Assembly (NCBI GenBank): GCA_021234155.1
Contig: JAJEKV010000001.1
Span: forward strand, 929,927 to 993,926
Source of the DNA: Isoetes taiwanensis
Lineage: Eukaryota > Streptophyta > Lycopodiopsida > Isoetales > Isoetaceae
Length of the DNA: 64,000 bases
Direction of reading: 5' to 3'
A program made the translations under genes and the position numbers. Below, piece after piece: positions 10,050 through 21,788 of the stretch. Within the stretch, counting starts at the first letter, position 1; each line of letters begins with the position of its first letter. The notes under the pieces were generated by a model. That model had not been told where the DNA came from. It did not search any database and worked only from the letters and a program-made list of their open reading frames with translations.

Positions 10050-10386
10050 AACTTACGCTATTTTCATCTTGTTCGAGGTCATGTCCTTCATCAATTTGGC
10101 TTGGTCGGCTCGGCCAAAGACCATACTTGCCTTCATGTTCTTGACGAATCCGATAAAATCGATTTGTCTTGCCTTGACATTTATTGCACCAACAACTGCC
10201 CCGACGGAGATAAAAAGCTTTGTTTGGATCTCATCTAGCACGTTTTCTACTTGGTTGATGAGACGACGATGACGATGAGGATGATGGCTTTGATAAGGCT
10301 CCATAAGATGATGAAGATGACAATTTCGTTAATATACGACGTGATAAGCAATCACCCCTCACATTGCTAGAATTAGAACTTGACAT
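10050..10386 (-). pseudogene. Probable 5' exon of the tnp2 gene
   Basis: A minus-strand frame starts MSSSNSSNVRGDCLSRR, runs through a serine-rich stretch ending HQPSRKRA, and in another frame continues SCWCNKCQGKTNRFYR. The C-x-C-x2-C cluster near the N-terminus and the position just upstream of clear tnp2 exons suggest the amino-terminal part of the transposase. The frame is broken by a stop after SRKRAR. I have no direct family match for the serine-rich part, so the assignment rests mostly on position. Confidence 0.45.
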
Positions 10387-10674
10387 TGTTTTAAACCTGA
10401 TCACTAATTTCAATGAACATAAATAGTGAGAAAAACCATCTTGAATAAAAGCATTGCACAAAAAAATTCAACCATATACCACACAATTTTGTTTGTTGTA
10501 TTATACTAGTAAAAGTGATGGGTGTTGCAAATTGGTATAAACTATATACATATGGGTTATAAAATGTTAGTACCTCGAAATGGGCAAGAAAAAAAAACAA
10601 ACAAACCATGATTATAAAAAACAAGGGCAAGGGTGCCAATTTATATGAAATAGAAGGGCAAATAAACCATCATT

Positions 10675-10777
10675 ATAAACAAGGTGCTGCGCACGAGGGG
10701 TTGCCCTCTGGGGGCCCGAGAGTGTGTTTTCATGGGTTCTATCTCTGGGGGCCCGAGAGTGTGTTTTCATGGGTTCT
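10675..10777 (+). repeat. Dispersed repeat with internal 37-bp tandem duplication
   Basis: About 65 bp starting TAAACAAGGTGCTGCGCACG is also present in reverse orientation at about 26,160-26,225. Within it, a 35-bp segment (CTCTGGGGGCCCGAGAGTGT and on to GGGTTCT) is repeated exactly at 10,706-10,740 and 10,743-10,777. The SINE follows immediately. The 26.2-kb copy lacks both the duplication and the SINE, so it serves as an empty-site reference. Confidence 0.8.
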
Positions 10778-11011
10778 GGGCTTTTAGTCTAGTGGTAATA
10801 CACTAGGTCTAGCAACTATAGGTCTCGAGTTCGAGACCGCCCGGAATCGCACTCTGAACTGTTGGGTGTCAAAACCCACAGACCCAATGTAAAGTGGTTG
10901 GGGGCAGGGCCCAACAAAGCAATGTAGTGTGGTGTGTGGTCACATGTCCAGTTGGATGCTGCCTAGTGGCGTGACGTTAAAATACTATCTATCTATCTAT
11001 CTATCTATCTA
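10778..11011 (+). mobile_element. tRNA-derived SINE
   Basis: The element has an RNA polymerase III internal promoter: an A box TAGTCTAGTGG at 10,785-10,795 and a B box AGTTCGAGACC at 10,828-10,838, spaced as in a tRNA. A tRNA-unrelated body of about 130 bp follows, then GACGTTAAAATA and a (CTAT)n tail at 10,985-11,011. It has no coding capacity. Transposition would need a LINE-encoded reverse transcriptase, and the GACGTTAAAA end matches that of the LINE at 6.5-7.7 kb. A second copy is at 58,733-58,945 (orthologous) and a third, minus-strand, at 59,571-59,807 (private to copy B). Confidence 0.85.
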
Positions 11012-13059
11012 TTTCGTCGTTTTCTGGTGGGTTTTGTTTGTTTTATATGGAGCCGTGTAATTCAATGTGCATATAGACATCATCCTGCAGCAAAGGAATG
11101 ATCATCTAATATTAACCTTTCAGAAAAGATGTATGTTGACGTACAACTTTGCTGGAAATTATAGATGACTATATGCTATTGTAGTATCATAGCAGCTTGT
11201 AGTCTTTACAAGCCCTAATTACATATTGAGAACATGATCATCCTTTTGAGTGGCCGCTTCAGATTGAAGATCTAACTTTATGCTACCTCACCTGTTTATA
11301 GAATTTCTACTAGAGTTACCGTAAACCTGTTGCACTAAGATCTCAAACATTGCAAAGAAAAACAAGGGCCCTCGTGATATCACTACACTCGATGTAAACA
11401 TGAATGAGAAGCATCTCAATATCCCTGACCAATAATGCTAATCAATGAGATGGAATATATTATTGTTGAGAGTATTCCAGTTGTAAATCTTCTGTGCCAG
11501 GCTATTTGCAAGACTATAGTTGTGGATCTCCACCAATCGAGGACAGTAGTGAGCCACGACCTCTGCTGCCAACACTGCAAATTGGTACTCCAGAGGCATT
11601 ATTTGAAAGGTAGCATATCAATCATATACTTTTTCAACAATTCCTGAAAAACAATTGGAGAGAAAGGAGAACCAACCCAGGAGTATAGATTGGGAAGCTC
11701 CTCAGGTGCCACATCCATTATATCTGCAGATTATAAGATGCGGCATTGCTCTAGCAACGCCGGAAGTTCTTCAAGTAATATCCAGAACATTTGTCAAACA
11801 CCCTGAAATCATGTATTAATAGCAATTGCGCATACCTATCAACGTAGTTGCCAGGGTCAACTTGCAACCTTCTAACGATTAAGCTACATGAGTCACATCA
11901 AGAATAAATTATTAAGGCAAACATTTCCATGATGCACATTTGCACATGCAAAGCAATCAGTAGTAATATGGATGAAACAAGAGAAACAAGTACAAGCCTA
12001 GGAAGCATTAATACTTAAGGCATCTATTAGTCGAATTGCTTAAATGTGTGATAGTCCCGCTCACTTCTAAAGCGAGAGCAACCGTAAGGAATGAGACATC
12101 AATGTCTGCTCCAATATCCACGAATAATACGCTACCATGGCAAATGAAGTGCCAAGCAAGCTCGAAAGACAAGTATGCAAGATACAAATAAGGTGAAAGT
12201 TTAGGTAATCTACAAGACACTTTGCATGGTGGCCTTTGCCGCCGTGAAGTTGGGAAATGTGTGGGATGCAAATGTGTGAAGCTACTCATATTTGCAGCTT
12301 TGTGGCAGTGTTATTCAACTTCACATGTTTTCAGTCGTTGTTAAGCTTGGTTTAGTGTATGCATGCAGTGCTAATAAATAATGTTTGCATGCTAAATTTA
12401 AGGAAAATTAAACAGGGTTAGATTTCGGTTTGTGCATATATTATACTCTGCTCAAGATAAAGTTTAGAAGTTCCTAGCTTTTGGCCATTGCTTCTTCTAA
12501 AGCACAACTCACATAACAAAAAACTAGATTTCCAGTTACAGCGTGATTTCTAAGAACGAATCGTAACACTCTGGGCAGTGGCCTACAAGCAAAACATCAC
12601 CCAAGTTTTACTCACATTTCATTATCAGGAGCTCCCTTTGCTGCCACGCTGTGTGCGTCCGTAGGAAGACTTCCTCCAGTAAACTGAAGATGTTATAGAA
12701 CGTTTATAGCCTTGGCTATAATGTAGATAGATGTTGTACCATAACCATAGGCATTTAGCACATCATTAGAATCTATTGGCTTAGTTGTGTCACCAACTTG
12801 TTTAAAATTGTGCCCTTCATAACTCATGGTTTATAATCTTCCTGACCATGGGCCACCGCTTGTCGCAGTCAATCGATTTTCTTTGCACAGTATAATTAGC
12901 AGCAAGAAGTATGAGAAACTAAAAATAAATGTACTACAACGAACATCAAAAGGGATTGACAATTCGGAATTTGAAAGGTTTAATGGAAGGTGAAGAAACG
13001 TTTGACATGTTCAAAGAATGTACAATGCACATCAATAAATTGTGAACTTCAATAAGTAC
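11012..13059. other. Spacer, no gene recognised
   Basis: No coding similarity is visible in six frames. The small reading frames at 11,435-11,647 (+) and 12,008-12,289 (-) have no recognisable domain and are not preserved as open frames in copy B. The region is collinear with about 58,950-61,165 apart from the extra SINE there. Confidence 0.4.
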
Positions 13060-13210
13060 CATTCAGAATTTTGAGGACAGATAAAATATTCGAGCATTCT
13101 GACGAGGTGGCAAACCATGTTTCTTGCATATTTATGAATATATCAAGAGCTTCTTTGTCGTAGTCATGATGGATAAGTCCAGCAATCATTCTGTTCGAGA
13201 CTCCAAAAAC
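13060..13210 (-). pseudogene. Possible PPR-protein fragment
   Basis: The minus strand reads NRMIAGLIHHDYDKEALDIF followed by INMQE and SVLKILNG. This fits the plant pentatricopeptide repeat pattern 'WN.MIAGY...G...EAL.LF..M...G..P...T...VL.AC'. PPR proteins bind organellar RNA and are very numerous in plants. Only about one repeat is visible, with no start and no neighbouring repeats. Copy B has a weaker counterpart near 61,170-61,310. Chance similarity cannot be excluded for such a short piece. Confidence 0.45.
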
Positions 13211-14960
13211 GAAACAATAATTACCATAATCACTATGCTTGCACAAATTCGAAAGTGGTTTGGGTTGATTCCAATGTTCTCAAATGTTGGTTCAGATGCT
13301 GGATAACATGGGGCCAGAACTGCAGGGGAAAATAATATATGATCAGTAGGGACAATCCTTCAAAAGGAATGGAGAAAATTGACATATTACCTGGTCACAA
13401 CATCCTTGAGCCCTCTATGATGTCCCCGCCCATTCTACAGGGGAACAGCTCCATTCTCGCCAGGAACAAAAGTTGTATGTGGGTGGGATGACATAAAGAC
13501 ATAATGTATGAAGTCTACTTACGCCAACTTATTGTAAATCACCCGTGCTTTGGGCAAAGCATTTCCTGTAGCATTGGCAAGACCAAGGGCAAGACACCAT
13601 AAACATCATATCTTTCTCACAGATAGATAGGATCTAATTACTATCCGGGACAATCTTTGACAATATTATCAGAAGTTCGAGGGTTATTTCTGTGCTTTTC
13701 TCGCACAAAGGTCCAAAGATTTAGGTTCAATCGAATTACGCCATCCGCGACATACATGCTAGCCATGCAAAGAGACAACATTAAAACACAATATGCCATG
13801 TTTAAAAACAGGCACATTCACGCTTAATGAGCATGAATTGAGACTAACATCTAAAGGATAGAAATTTGACTGTGCTTACCTCACACTCCAGCTTGGCTTA
13901 AGAGTATTAGATAGATGTTCCTCGCTCAGACAAAAAAGCAAGCAAATACAAAGAGAAATAAATCTATCTGCAAATCGCTTGAAACATTACAAATAGTCCA
14001 GATTGTGCTAAGGAACCGCTCTATGCAACCCGCAAACATACAAAAACATTGAGCATAAAGAAAAAGTGAATAGATGAGAAATAAAAGAAAGCTAAGTTAT
14101 TCACAATACCATGCATGTTACTCAAATGATCAAAATGACAAAAGTGAAGTTTAGAAACACCTATCTATTCTAGAAGCCTAATGCCTAACAAATGAATCGA
14201 GAAAAGACTTGCGATTTAAATCTAAGGTAAGCATTTGGCTTTTCGTGATGCGTAGACAACCTAGAAAATGTGAAGTTGAAGTAAGCAAACCCATAGCCAC
14301 AAATGAAAGTGGTAAATTTTTGCAAGCACTGTGTGAGAAGTGTTACACTTACCGGAATTTGTAGCTAGATTGATTCATAGCTACCGCCGTGGATATATGG
14401 TGGCGGATATGCTAGGCATATGCACGCCTTTTATGTTCTGTGGGTGCAAAACATGCATCAAGCCAAGATGCGAGACAACGACCACATAATCGCCATTGCC
14501 GGAGCTCCATGATTTTGCTACAGAGCAAGAATCTCTGCGATGGCAACTCCCTAAGCAACTAAGCAAATAAAGCTAAAGGAAAAAAGACCTAAACCAGATT
14601 GAATCTTAGCCTTTGGGATCAATATCAAACAATCGGCCCCGCTTGCTCGAGCAACCATGATTCTTCAAATCGAAGACTTAAGCAAAGAACCACGGTTCTT
14701 CTAAGGCTCTACCTAGCTGCGATGCCAAATCCCGTGTATGAAGCCAACCTTGAGGTCTGTTGAACAGACTCGTGAGAAATTATAGACACGATGGCATCAT
14801 CCCGGAAAGACGCTTTGCAAACCGCTTTTGACATTTGAAGCACCTCAGGCTCTAACCAAGAAGAGCTCCCACGGCTTGCTGCACTCCGCCGATCCATGGC
14901 CGATCTTCCCAGGATTCAAGAGAAACCGTTACCCGCTTTTGTACCTCCGGCCAACGACAC
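13211..14960. other. Spacer, no gene recognised
   Basis: No protein or RNA gene recognised. Positions 13,308-13,519 are missing from copy B, where a 1.3-kb repeat sits instead. The remainder matches 62,745-64,000. Confidence 0.4.
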
Positions 14961-14964
14961 ACTC

Positions 14965-15092
14965 GCGACATGGCATTTACAGCAACAAGAGTTTTTAGCA
15001 AATCACCAAAGATATCTTAGGTATATTCTAGCATATACCTAGGATATGCTAAAACCCACATAACCAGGGTTTGCCCCCTAGGGGCAACCCAA
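14965..15092 (+). repeat. Stem-loop repeat, copy 1
   Basis: This segment shares about 125 bp with 22,436-22,560 in opposite orientation. It begins GCATTTACAGCAACAAG, continues TTTTTAGCA, and contains a 15-bp stem with a six-base loop at 15,012-15,047 (arms ATATCTTAGGTATAT and ATATACCTAGGATAT, one G-T mismatch). After ACCCACATAACCAGGG it ends in a second palindrome, GGGTTTGCCCCCTAGGGG followed by CAACCC (15,067-15,090). Several stem differences from the other copy are paired, so the hairpin is maintained. Class unknown. Confidence 0.75.
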
Positions 15093-15113
15093 AAACAAGG
15101 GCAAGGGTACCAA

Positions 15114-15499
15114 TTTAGGGCGGAATCACATTACGGCAGTGCCCAAGAAAGATATCTGCGACTTTGGGCCTCCGTTGGGCGATGCCCGGGCACGCCATTT
15201 CGTTGTTGTCATATTAGGGTGCCCAAACAGAGCAAGGAACAGATCCACGCCGAGCTGTCCGCAAATCAAGGAGATCGAGTTTGAAATCGCCGCTTGGGAT
15301 CGTGGTGCCCAAGTTTGGGACGATTTTGGGCACCCGAGAACCCCCGACCAAAAACGAGGGGGTGCCCAAGCCAAAATGGCTGTTTGGGCACTCAAGTATG
15401 ATATGTGGATGTGCCCAAAATCTCCATGTTTCATGATCTGATTGGCTTCATCAGTAAATGCACGATTGGCTGGGCACGCTAATGTGATTCCACCCTTTA
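15114..15499. mobile_element. TIR MITE, Harbinger-like, TTTA target duplication
   Basis: Left end GGGCGGAATCACATTACGGC (from 15,118) and inverted right end GGGTGGAATCACATTAGCGT (ending 15,495) form terminal inverted repeats of about 25 bp with few mismatches. TTTA flanks both ends (15,114-15,117 and 15,496-15,499), compatible with the 3-bp TWA duplication of PIF/Harbinger elements or a 4-bp variant. The 378-bp interior repeats the word GTGCCCAA or its complement many times and has overlapping frames on both strands, but no known transposase. Confidence 0.7.
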
Positions 15500-17699
15500 T
15501 GTGAAATGGAAAGGCAAGAACTAAAAAAAAAAATGTAAACTAAAACTATCATTGAATTGCAACGAAAAAAAAAGCCATTATGCACATACCTCGAGCTTAA
15601 ATCTTGAGTTGGAAGATCACCCCGCGTACCTCCGCTTCCTTCACATTGTAATTTTCGACATCACCAAATACCATCACCCATCAAGAGTTCTGAAATGAAT
15701 GAGAAACATTCACAAAACTAGCCGAAATTCTTTTCCATTTTTGGATTTGTCAATGCGTTTACTTCGGGTTTCTGCATTTACTTTGTTGTAATATTTCTTA
15801 TTTGCTCTCCGGTGTCTTCCAATGGTTCTCGCCGTGGAAAAGAAGATTTAGTGGATGAGCCCACCATGTGAAGACTTGAAAATTTCCTTGGCGGTGTGCC
15901 CCAAGACATTTTGGTCGCCTCGATGATCGAAACTAGAAAGACGAGTTCAAGAAATGTTGATCCAAACACGCCCTCCAAGGCATCAAATCACCAAGAAATG
16001 AAAAGGAAGGGAAAGGAGAGGTAACAATAACTTTCTGCCTTAATTGCTCTCTTTGTGCAATGTAAAGCAGATCACTGTCACTATCTTGGACATTTTAGTT
16101 TAGAATAGCAGATCACTGTCACTATGTTGGACACTTTAGTTTAGAATAGGCTATTATCTTTTGTCTATCTGCTTATATTTTGTTCAAATCCATAATCTTT
16201 CTGAAGAAGCCATATGAAGATTAGATATTATCATGGTTACCGTAAAGCATTTGTTCTTACTTCTGCATTCAGTTTTTAGGAATTACCGTTTTTAAGGTCA
16301 GAATCCATATCCCCTTTTCATTATCATGTGTGATATTCAATTGCCATAAACTTATGTCTGCCAGGCTAAGCTTGGGAATTTCTATTTTCTAGTATGAAAA
16401 AAAGTGTGCACTTGCTTTAATATGTAGCAAAATAACAGGGGGTTCCAGGGGGATTTGATATAGATATAATTCTTGAAACCATAGACCATATCCCTAAAAC
16501 AATTCAATGGGTTATTATAAAAAAAACATAGATTTAAGATAAAAAAATAGTCACATTAGCTCACTTTGGTTAGATTGGTTAAAGTAGTCTTATTAGGACA
16601 TTGAGTTATTTTGGTAGAGGTTCGAATCCCCGTATTTCATATTCTAAAAGCTTAAGTGAAACCGTATAGAGGCTCGATATACCATCAAAACCTTAGGCAA
16701 ACTCGTATTCGACATCTTAAAATCATAGGTGTCCCCAATCATAATTGAGCATAATCGAAACGAGAGGTGTCCACAGGCTCCAACATACGATCCGGGCTTG
16801 GCCGGATGATCCGTGATCCGACGGCGTGGTATTCGATTAAACTCTCTGAGAAAACGTATAATCCATTGATAGACCGTGGTAATTAGAATAACGACCCCTT
16901 AATAGTATAAATTCACTTGTGATTGCTAGTACTTGTATGCAGTTGTGTGGCATAAGCAGTTTAGCAGATCAGCCAAGGCAGTAAATAGTAGGTTCCACAG
17001 CGCAGGTTATTTAAATAGAACCCTGCCTATGTTGGTAAATAGCAGACTAGATTTGATACAAATGTAAGGTTTAGCTTCCATTAAGTTCCATAACTCAAGT
17101 TTTATCACTTTTCGTTTGAATTTTCAACAACATTTTTTGAGAGTTGGAGTTGTTCACTTAGACCAATCTCCATTTGACACCCATTTCATCTGAAGCTAAC
17201 AAGGGTTCTGAATCGTCCAGGTACTAATTGTGGATGCTGCATCTTGCATAAAGTAGGGATGAATATCCTTTTATACTTGTAGCACATTGTGAGGAGAGTT
17301 TTCTGAAACGTCATTCTTCTCTCAACGAATCCCTCACATTCCTCTTGTTGTTGTTACTTTTCAAGATAAATGTGTTCCTCAACAAGAATCTGAGATTATA
17401 CCTAGGTCATAGGGCTAGTAAATATTCTCGTGATCCCTACATCATGGCCATATTTCCCATGAAGTGAGATATTTGCATTTATAAAAGCTCTCACAAGAAC
17501 ATGTTGGACTTGAAGAGCAGGGTCGGTTTTCTTATCTCAGGCCGGTTCTGTAGTTTAAGAGACAATACTTCTGGGTTGCAGTAGTTTACTTTGTGAACAA
17601 AGAATCGCGTTGTCTTCCTGATCTGTTTCATGAAATATTTAAAAAACTATGCAGTCCCCTTATGCATCTTTTATTTACATGTTTTTATTCCTATCCCAG
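15500..17699. other. Spacer with one tRNA-like remnant
   Basis: No coding similarity is recognised. An imperfect 53-bp tandem duplication (phrases 'agatcactgtcactat' and 'acactttagtttagaatag') occurs at about 16,068-16,150. Confidence 0.35.
16557..16629 (+). repeat. tRNA-derived SINE head or tRNA pseudogene
   Basis: TAGCTCACTTTGG at 16,557-16,569 resembles a pol III A box, and GGTTCGAATCC at 16,619-16,629 is an exact B box. The region between them does not fold into a clean anticodon arm and there is no matching acceptor stem, so a functional tRNA is unlikely. It may be the head of a second SINE family whose tail I cannot define. Confidence 0.5.
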
Positions 17700-17955
17700 G
17701 TTGAAGCATTGTAGACGATCAGCTGATTCCCCCAATGTTCCAGAGGCTGAAACATCAAAACAAGGAGCAAAAAGAAAATCATCCAGTTCGATTATCTTGG
17801 ATCGGCATGTTGTTTTAAGTGCTTCGTCATCATCTGCAGAGGAAGATGAATCAGATGGTGAAGGTCCTTATCCGGCCCATGCGGATATTGAGAAAAATAC
17901 TACTGAGATTGACTTGTCATACAATGTGCAATTTCAGAAATTATCTAACTCCGAG
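17700..17955 (+). pseudogene. Possible exon of unknown gene
   Basis: A 256-bp open segment is bounded by a good acceptor (CTATCCCAG) and donor (GAG|GTATGT). It encodes a hydrophilic sequence with ADSPNVPEAETSKQGAKRKS, a serine run, and an acidic SSSSAEEDESDGEGPYPAH patch. It looks like the disordered region of a nuclear protein. I do not recognise the family and found no partner exon nearby, so it may be an isolated remnant. Confidence 0.35.
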
Positions 17956-20074
17956 GTATGTCTTTACTTGATTTACTTGTGCAGCAGAATTTGTACTTCC
18001 TGTAGCTTGTCCTCTTGAAGTCCCAACTGTAGGCTAAGAAGATATAATGTTCACATTCAACACCTGGCCATCATTATAGCAATCATCTACAGGCAATATG
18101 GCGTAGATAGTCCCGAGCTGCTATAGCCATCCATAATCCAATTCATTTCCAACAAAGAATTCAACACAGCCAATTTTAACTTTGTCTAAGTCTTCTACAA
18201 TCCGCCATCTAGTTTGCCTCATGCCATATCTTCCTATAGAGGCAAGGCTGCTTCCTCCTGGAGCAAATTGTGTTGCCTTGAGTCACCTCCTGCAACATAT
18301 ACCTCATCTTCATGATCATAAACTGAAATGGTTTGCTGAAAAAAATGAAACATCAATTAATGCTGCTTTATCAAGCTTTGTGGTTTGGTAGGATTTACAA
18401 AACGGATTACTAGCCCGGACAAAGATGCATTTCCAGAGAAGCTTTCTTTGAACGCCGAGGAAGCCTGTTCCAATTATTCCACAATGTATCAAGTTAACTC
18501 AAATAAATTGAAGTTCCATTTCCCATTTTCTTACCTCAAACTCTGCTAAAGTGCGGACGACATCATGCGGTGGTGAAGGTGGCACTTCACGTATCTCTAC
18601 AATCTATGAGATGCACTCCAATTCTTGCTCTTGCCTCCTGTATTAAGCCCTCTTGAAAGACTAAATTGTCAATCATGTGCACGGTTCAATATACGCTTCC
18701 TGAGATGGAGGTCCACAGCCTGCATTTTCTTCTTTTGAGCTTGTACCTTTTTTTTTAAGTCTAACCACCCATCTTGGATGCAAGCAAGCGTCAAATGAAG
18801 TTTTGATCCAAGTAAGGAAGGAACACCTTCAAACATTGCTCCTGGCACCCACAATCTCAACCAAATTAAATTGAAGAGGATCAAAATGTATAGTAACAAG
18901 TGTACTACCAAGCATAATAATAGCCTCTCTTTAGTTTCATAAAAGCTAGCTCCAAATAAAGATCTGGTTCAAGTAAAGAAGCAAAGCAACCTTAATGTTG
19001 CTTTTCGGAACCACGATCGAAGTAAAAATGAACTGGAGGGGATCAAAATATACCTTAACAAGTGTAACTGTCGCACCTCTCTCTAGTCTGTATTCCAGAA
19101 AAGCTAGCTTCAAGTAGAGATTTAATTCAAGTAATGAAGCAATAGCACCCTAATATTGCTTCTAGGACTCACGATCTAAATCAAATTGAACTGAGCTAGA
19201 TTAAGCATGGTGTCTTGCAAGGGTAATTTGGCCTAGAATTAATTCTGGAACAAGACCTACGAGCCACCTTGAAGAAACTAAAAAATATCTTCATTAGATG
19301 CTTCGTTTTGCAAGATTCTCTCTGCTTGGGGAAGCTGTGGCTATCAAGCAACATGAAGCCAAAGGGTAGTGTTAGACTATTTTGATGTGTTGAGGCTATA
19401 ATCTTCCTTGCAAATCCACAATGTTTTCGTCTCATAGACCTTTGGGTATACCTTAGATGTTAATGGATCTTTTTTGCAGTCTTTCCTTCTTTTCTTCTTC
19501 TTTCCTGCTAACTCCATATGTGAAATGACTAGTTGTAAGCCCTTATGCAAGTTATATAATGTTTTGTAATGGACCACGCCCTAAATCGGACGGCTGAGAT
19601 CGTTCAATCAAATCGGACGGCGTAAATGTTTCGTTTTAAGTTGCTTTAGGTTTTTTCTGCAAGAGCAGCATGGGCCGCCCGTTCTGATGCCTGCTGTAGC
19701 CATGGAGGTGGATCAACTGCTGCTTATGGCTTGGACATGGCTATGGCGGAAGCTTTAGCTTTTGTAACAGGAACAGAGTTGACTGTTACTAAACATCTCT
19801 TGCTGAATCCGATGAGCCCTTAAAAGTCGGGCCTGTAGATCATTTTGGTGAATAGAAAGCAAAGATAAGCCATCACGATTTGTTGCATCTTTGTTAGCGT
19901 GAGAAAAACCCCAACAAATTGATGCACTTTCGAGTTATCCAGAACTGGCATCTGATGTAGAAATTGCAGCAGCGGCAAAGCTATAAATGTGCTGAGATAA
20001 TAACCATCGTGGCATGACATTCTTGATTCAACGTGGTCTCAATGGAGAATGCTTATACTTAAACTCTAATCCTG
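17956..20074. other. Spacer, no gene recognised
   Basis: Small unrelated reading frames only. Three diverged repeats of about 130-200 bp containing 'gctagct', 'caagta' and 'gaagcaa' occur at about 18,760-19,200. Confidence 0.35.
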
Positions 20075-20450
20075 CAAAAGATTTGTCATCGGGATTTTAA
20101 GCTGAAAGACGTATTGCTAGATGGAAGCATTGCTCACCAGTTAAAAATTTGTGACTTTGGTTATTCAAAGGTAAGCAGCTTCCTACTTTGCATGTATATT
20201 CTTTGATGGGCGATGTTTATAATGTGCATGTATGCAGTCTTCTCTACTGCATTCTCAGCCAAAATCAACAGTTGGGACACCAGCATGCATAGCACCAGAA
20301 GTGTTATCTAAAGAGGAGTATGACGGTAAGGTATGTGTGAATCTTCTGGATATTTTCATTCCAAGAAGTTAGTTTTTCTTATCAACGCAAATGACCAGTT
20401 CTACATATTGTAGATGTCTGGTCCTGTAGCATCACTCTATTCCATAGTTC
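20075..20450 (+). pseudogene. SnRK2-type protein kinase fragment, introns retained
   Basis: SnRK2 kinases act in abscisic-acid and osmotic-stress signalling. Exon one (20,075-20,170) reads [20 protein letters not shown] then [10 protein letters not shown], holding the HRD catalytic loop and the DFG motif. After a 67-bp GT-AG intron, exon two (20,238-20,330) reads [20 protein letters not shown] then [11 protein letters not shown], the activation segment. Following a third acceptor (TTGTAG, 20,408-20,413), VDVWSCSITLF begins the next exon but runs into a stop. The exon borders match those of SnRK2 genes. There is no ATP-binding lobe upstream and no C-terminal domain downstream, so this is a truncated pseudogene from a genomic (not mRNA) copy. 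Confidence 0.85.
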
Positions 20451-21788
20451 AGATTAAAGGCAAAGTATGACTATTGCAGAATGTGGCTAAGGTAATAACT
20501 AAAACCCTAACATCTTTGTTGGTTTCTGCCATATCCTTGGCCATTCTCAAGACAAACACGGATGAAAGCATTTTGCAATTGTAAGAGTTTGGTTACATCC
20601 CTCCTGACATTGATATGTGTTATATCTGATCTGTCACGTCCCATGCTATGTTTGCTTCTGAGGTGCATTTTTTGCTAACCCTAGGTTTTAATTTTCACTG
20701 GACATGAGTTTATGTTTTGATCTACATCCATTCATTTCTATTGGTGCTCTATGCGATCTACTCTGCCATGATGGAATTACAAAGAATTTGACAAGTTCCA
20801 TATTTGCTATCTATACCATAGGTAATAAAAATGCTGGATCAAGCATTACAAAATGTTTCTTTTCAATCATCTAGGATCAGACCAACAAATTCTTACAAAA
20901 TCTCTGCAGTGTATTCATTCTATTTGCTTTATTGAAGCTCTTCAATTTATTCAAGTATGCAGAAAGCCGGTTCAGAGAATTGCGGTTCAGAGAATTGCAG
21001 AAAATAAACAGTATGCACAATCATTTTAGCAAATAGGCATATTAAGTGTCAATGGATTTGAACCTAGCAACTTGCAGGATGAGATCATCATATGCAAAAC
21101 TGTATATCATGGAACAGGTAATTGGACAATGCTCATTAAATACATGGCGCATTTTATACACATCCTACATTTGCCTTTGCACTATTCTCTGTGATATAGT
21201 TAGCATTTAAATATTAAGCCTGAGGGTACTGCATATTAAAGATGTAACAAGAGTAAGGATTAATCTCTTTAGAGACTCTTATACACCTTATCTCCAAAAC
21301 TAACACGTTCTACTTCATTTTGTTTTGCAAATACATCTGTGTTTGCATGTTGTCTTAATGTGTTTGCATCTGTGTCATAATGTTGTCTTATGCGCAATAA
21401 ATACATTATATACCAGCAATACTGAGCGTTATTTATATTCCATATTAGGTTTATTGCAAGGACAAAAAATTGTAAAGTTCATGTTTAATAGTTCATGGCT
21501 CCTGTCTGTTCACGATCTGTACTGAAAAAGGCAAAATCAAGTTAATGCAATTGATGCTATAGAGTTCTAAGGGCCATTTTTGAAGAAAGCAGGTCTGAAT
21601 GGTCCCCGGGACCACTCTAGTGTTAAAGCATATTTGGATACAATGTTGCGATGGTATCTTCATATGCTTACGAATGTTGCGAATAATCTCACATGGTGAT
21701 GTTGGATTGTATTTGTTTATCAGCGAAAACTTGGGTAAACTGGTTTTCCATCACGCTGGCCTAGGTGTATATATGGCATAGTATAACA
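20451..21788. other. Spacer, no gene recognised
   Basis: AT-rich sequence after the SnRK2 fragment. A 17-bp unit (GGTTCAGAGAATTGC) is tandemly doubled at about 20,971-21,000. I could not find the missing kinase exons. Confidence 0.35.

Noticed and set aside
16555-16640. Functional tRNA gene
   Set aside because: The A and B boxes are good, but acceptor and anticodon stems do not pair, so it was kept only as a SINE or tRNA remnant.
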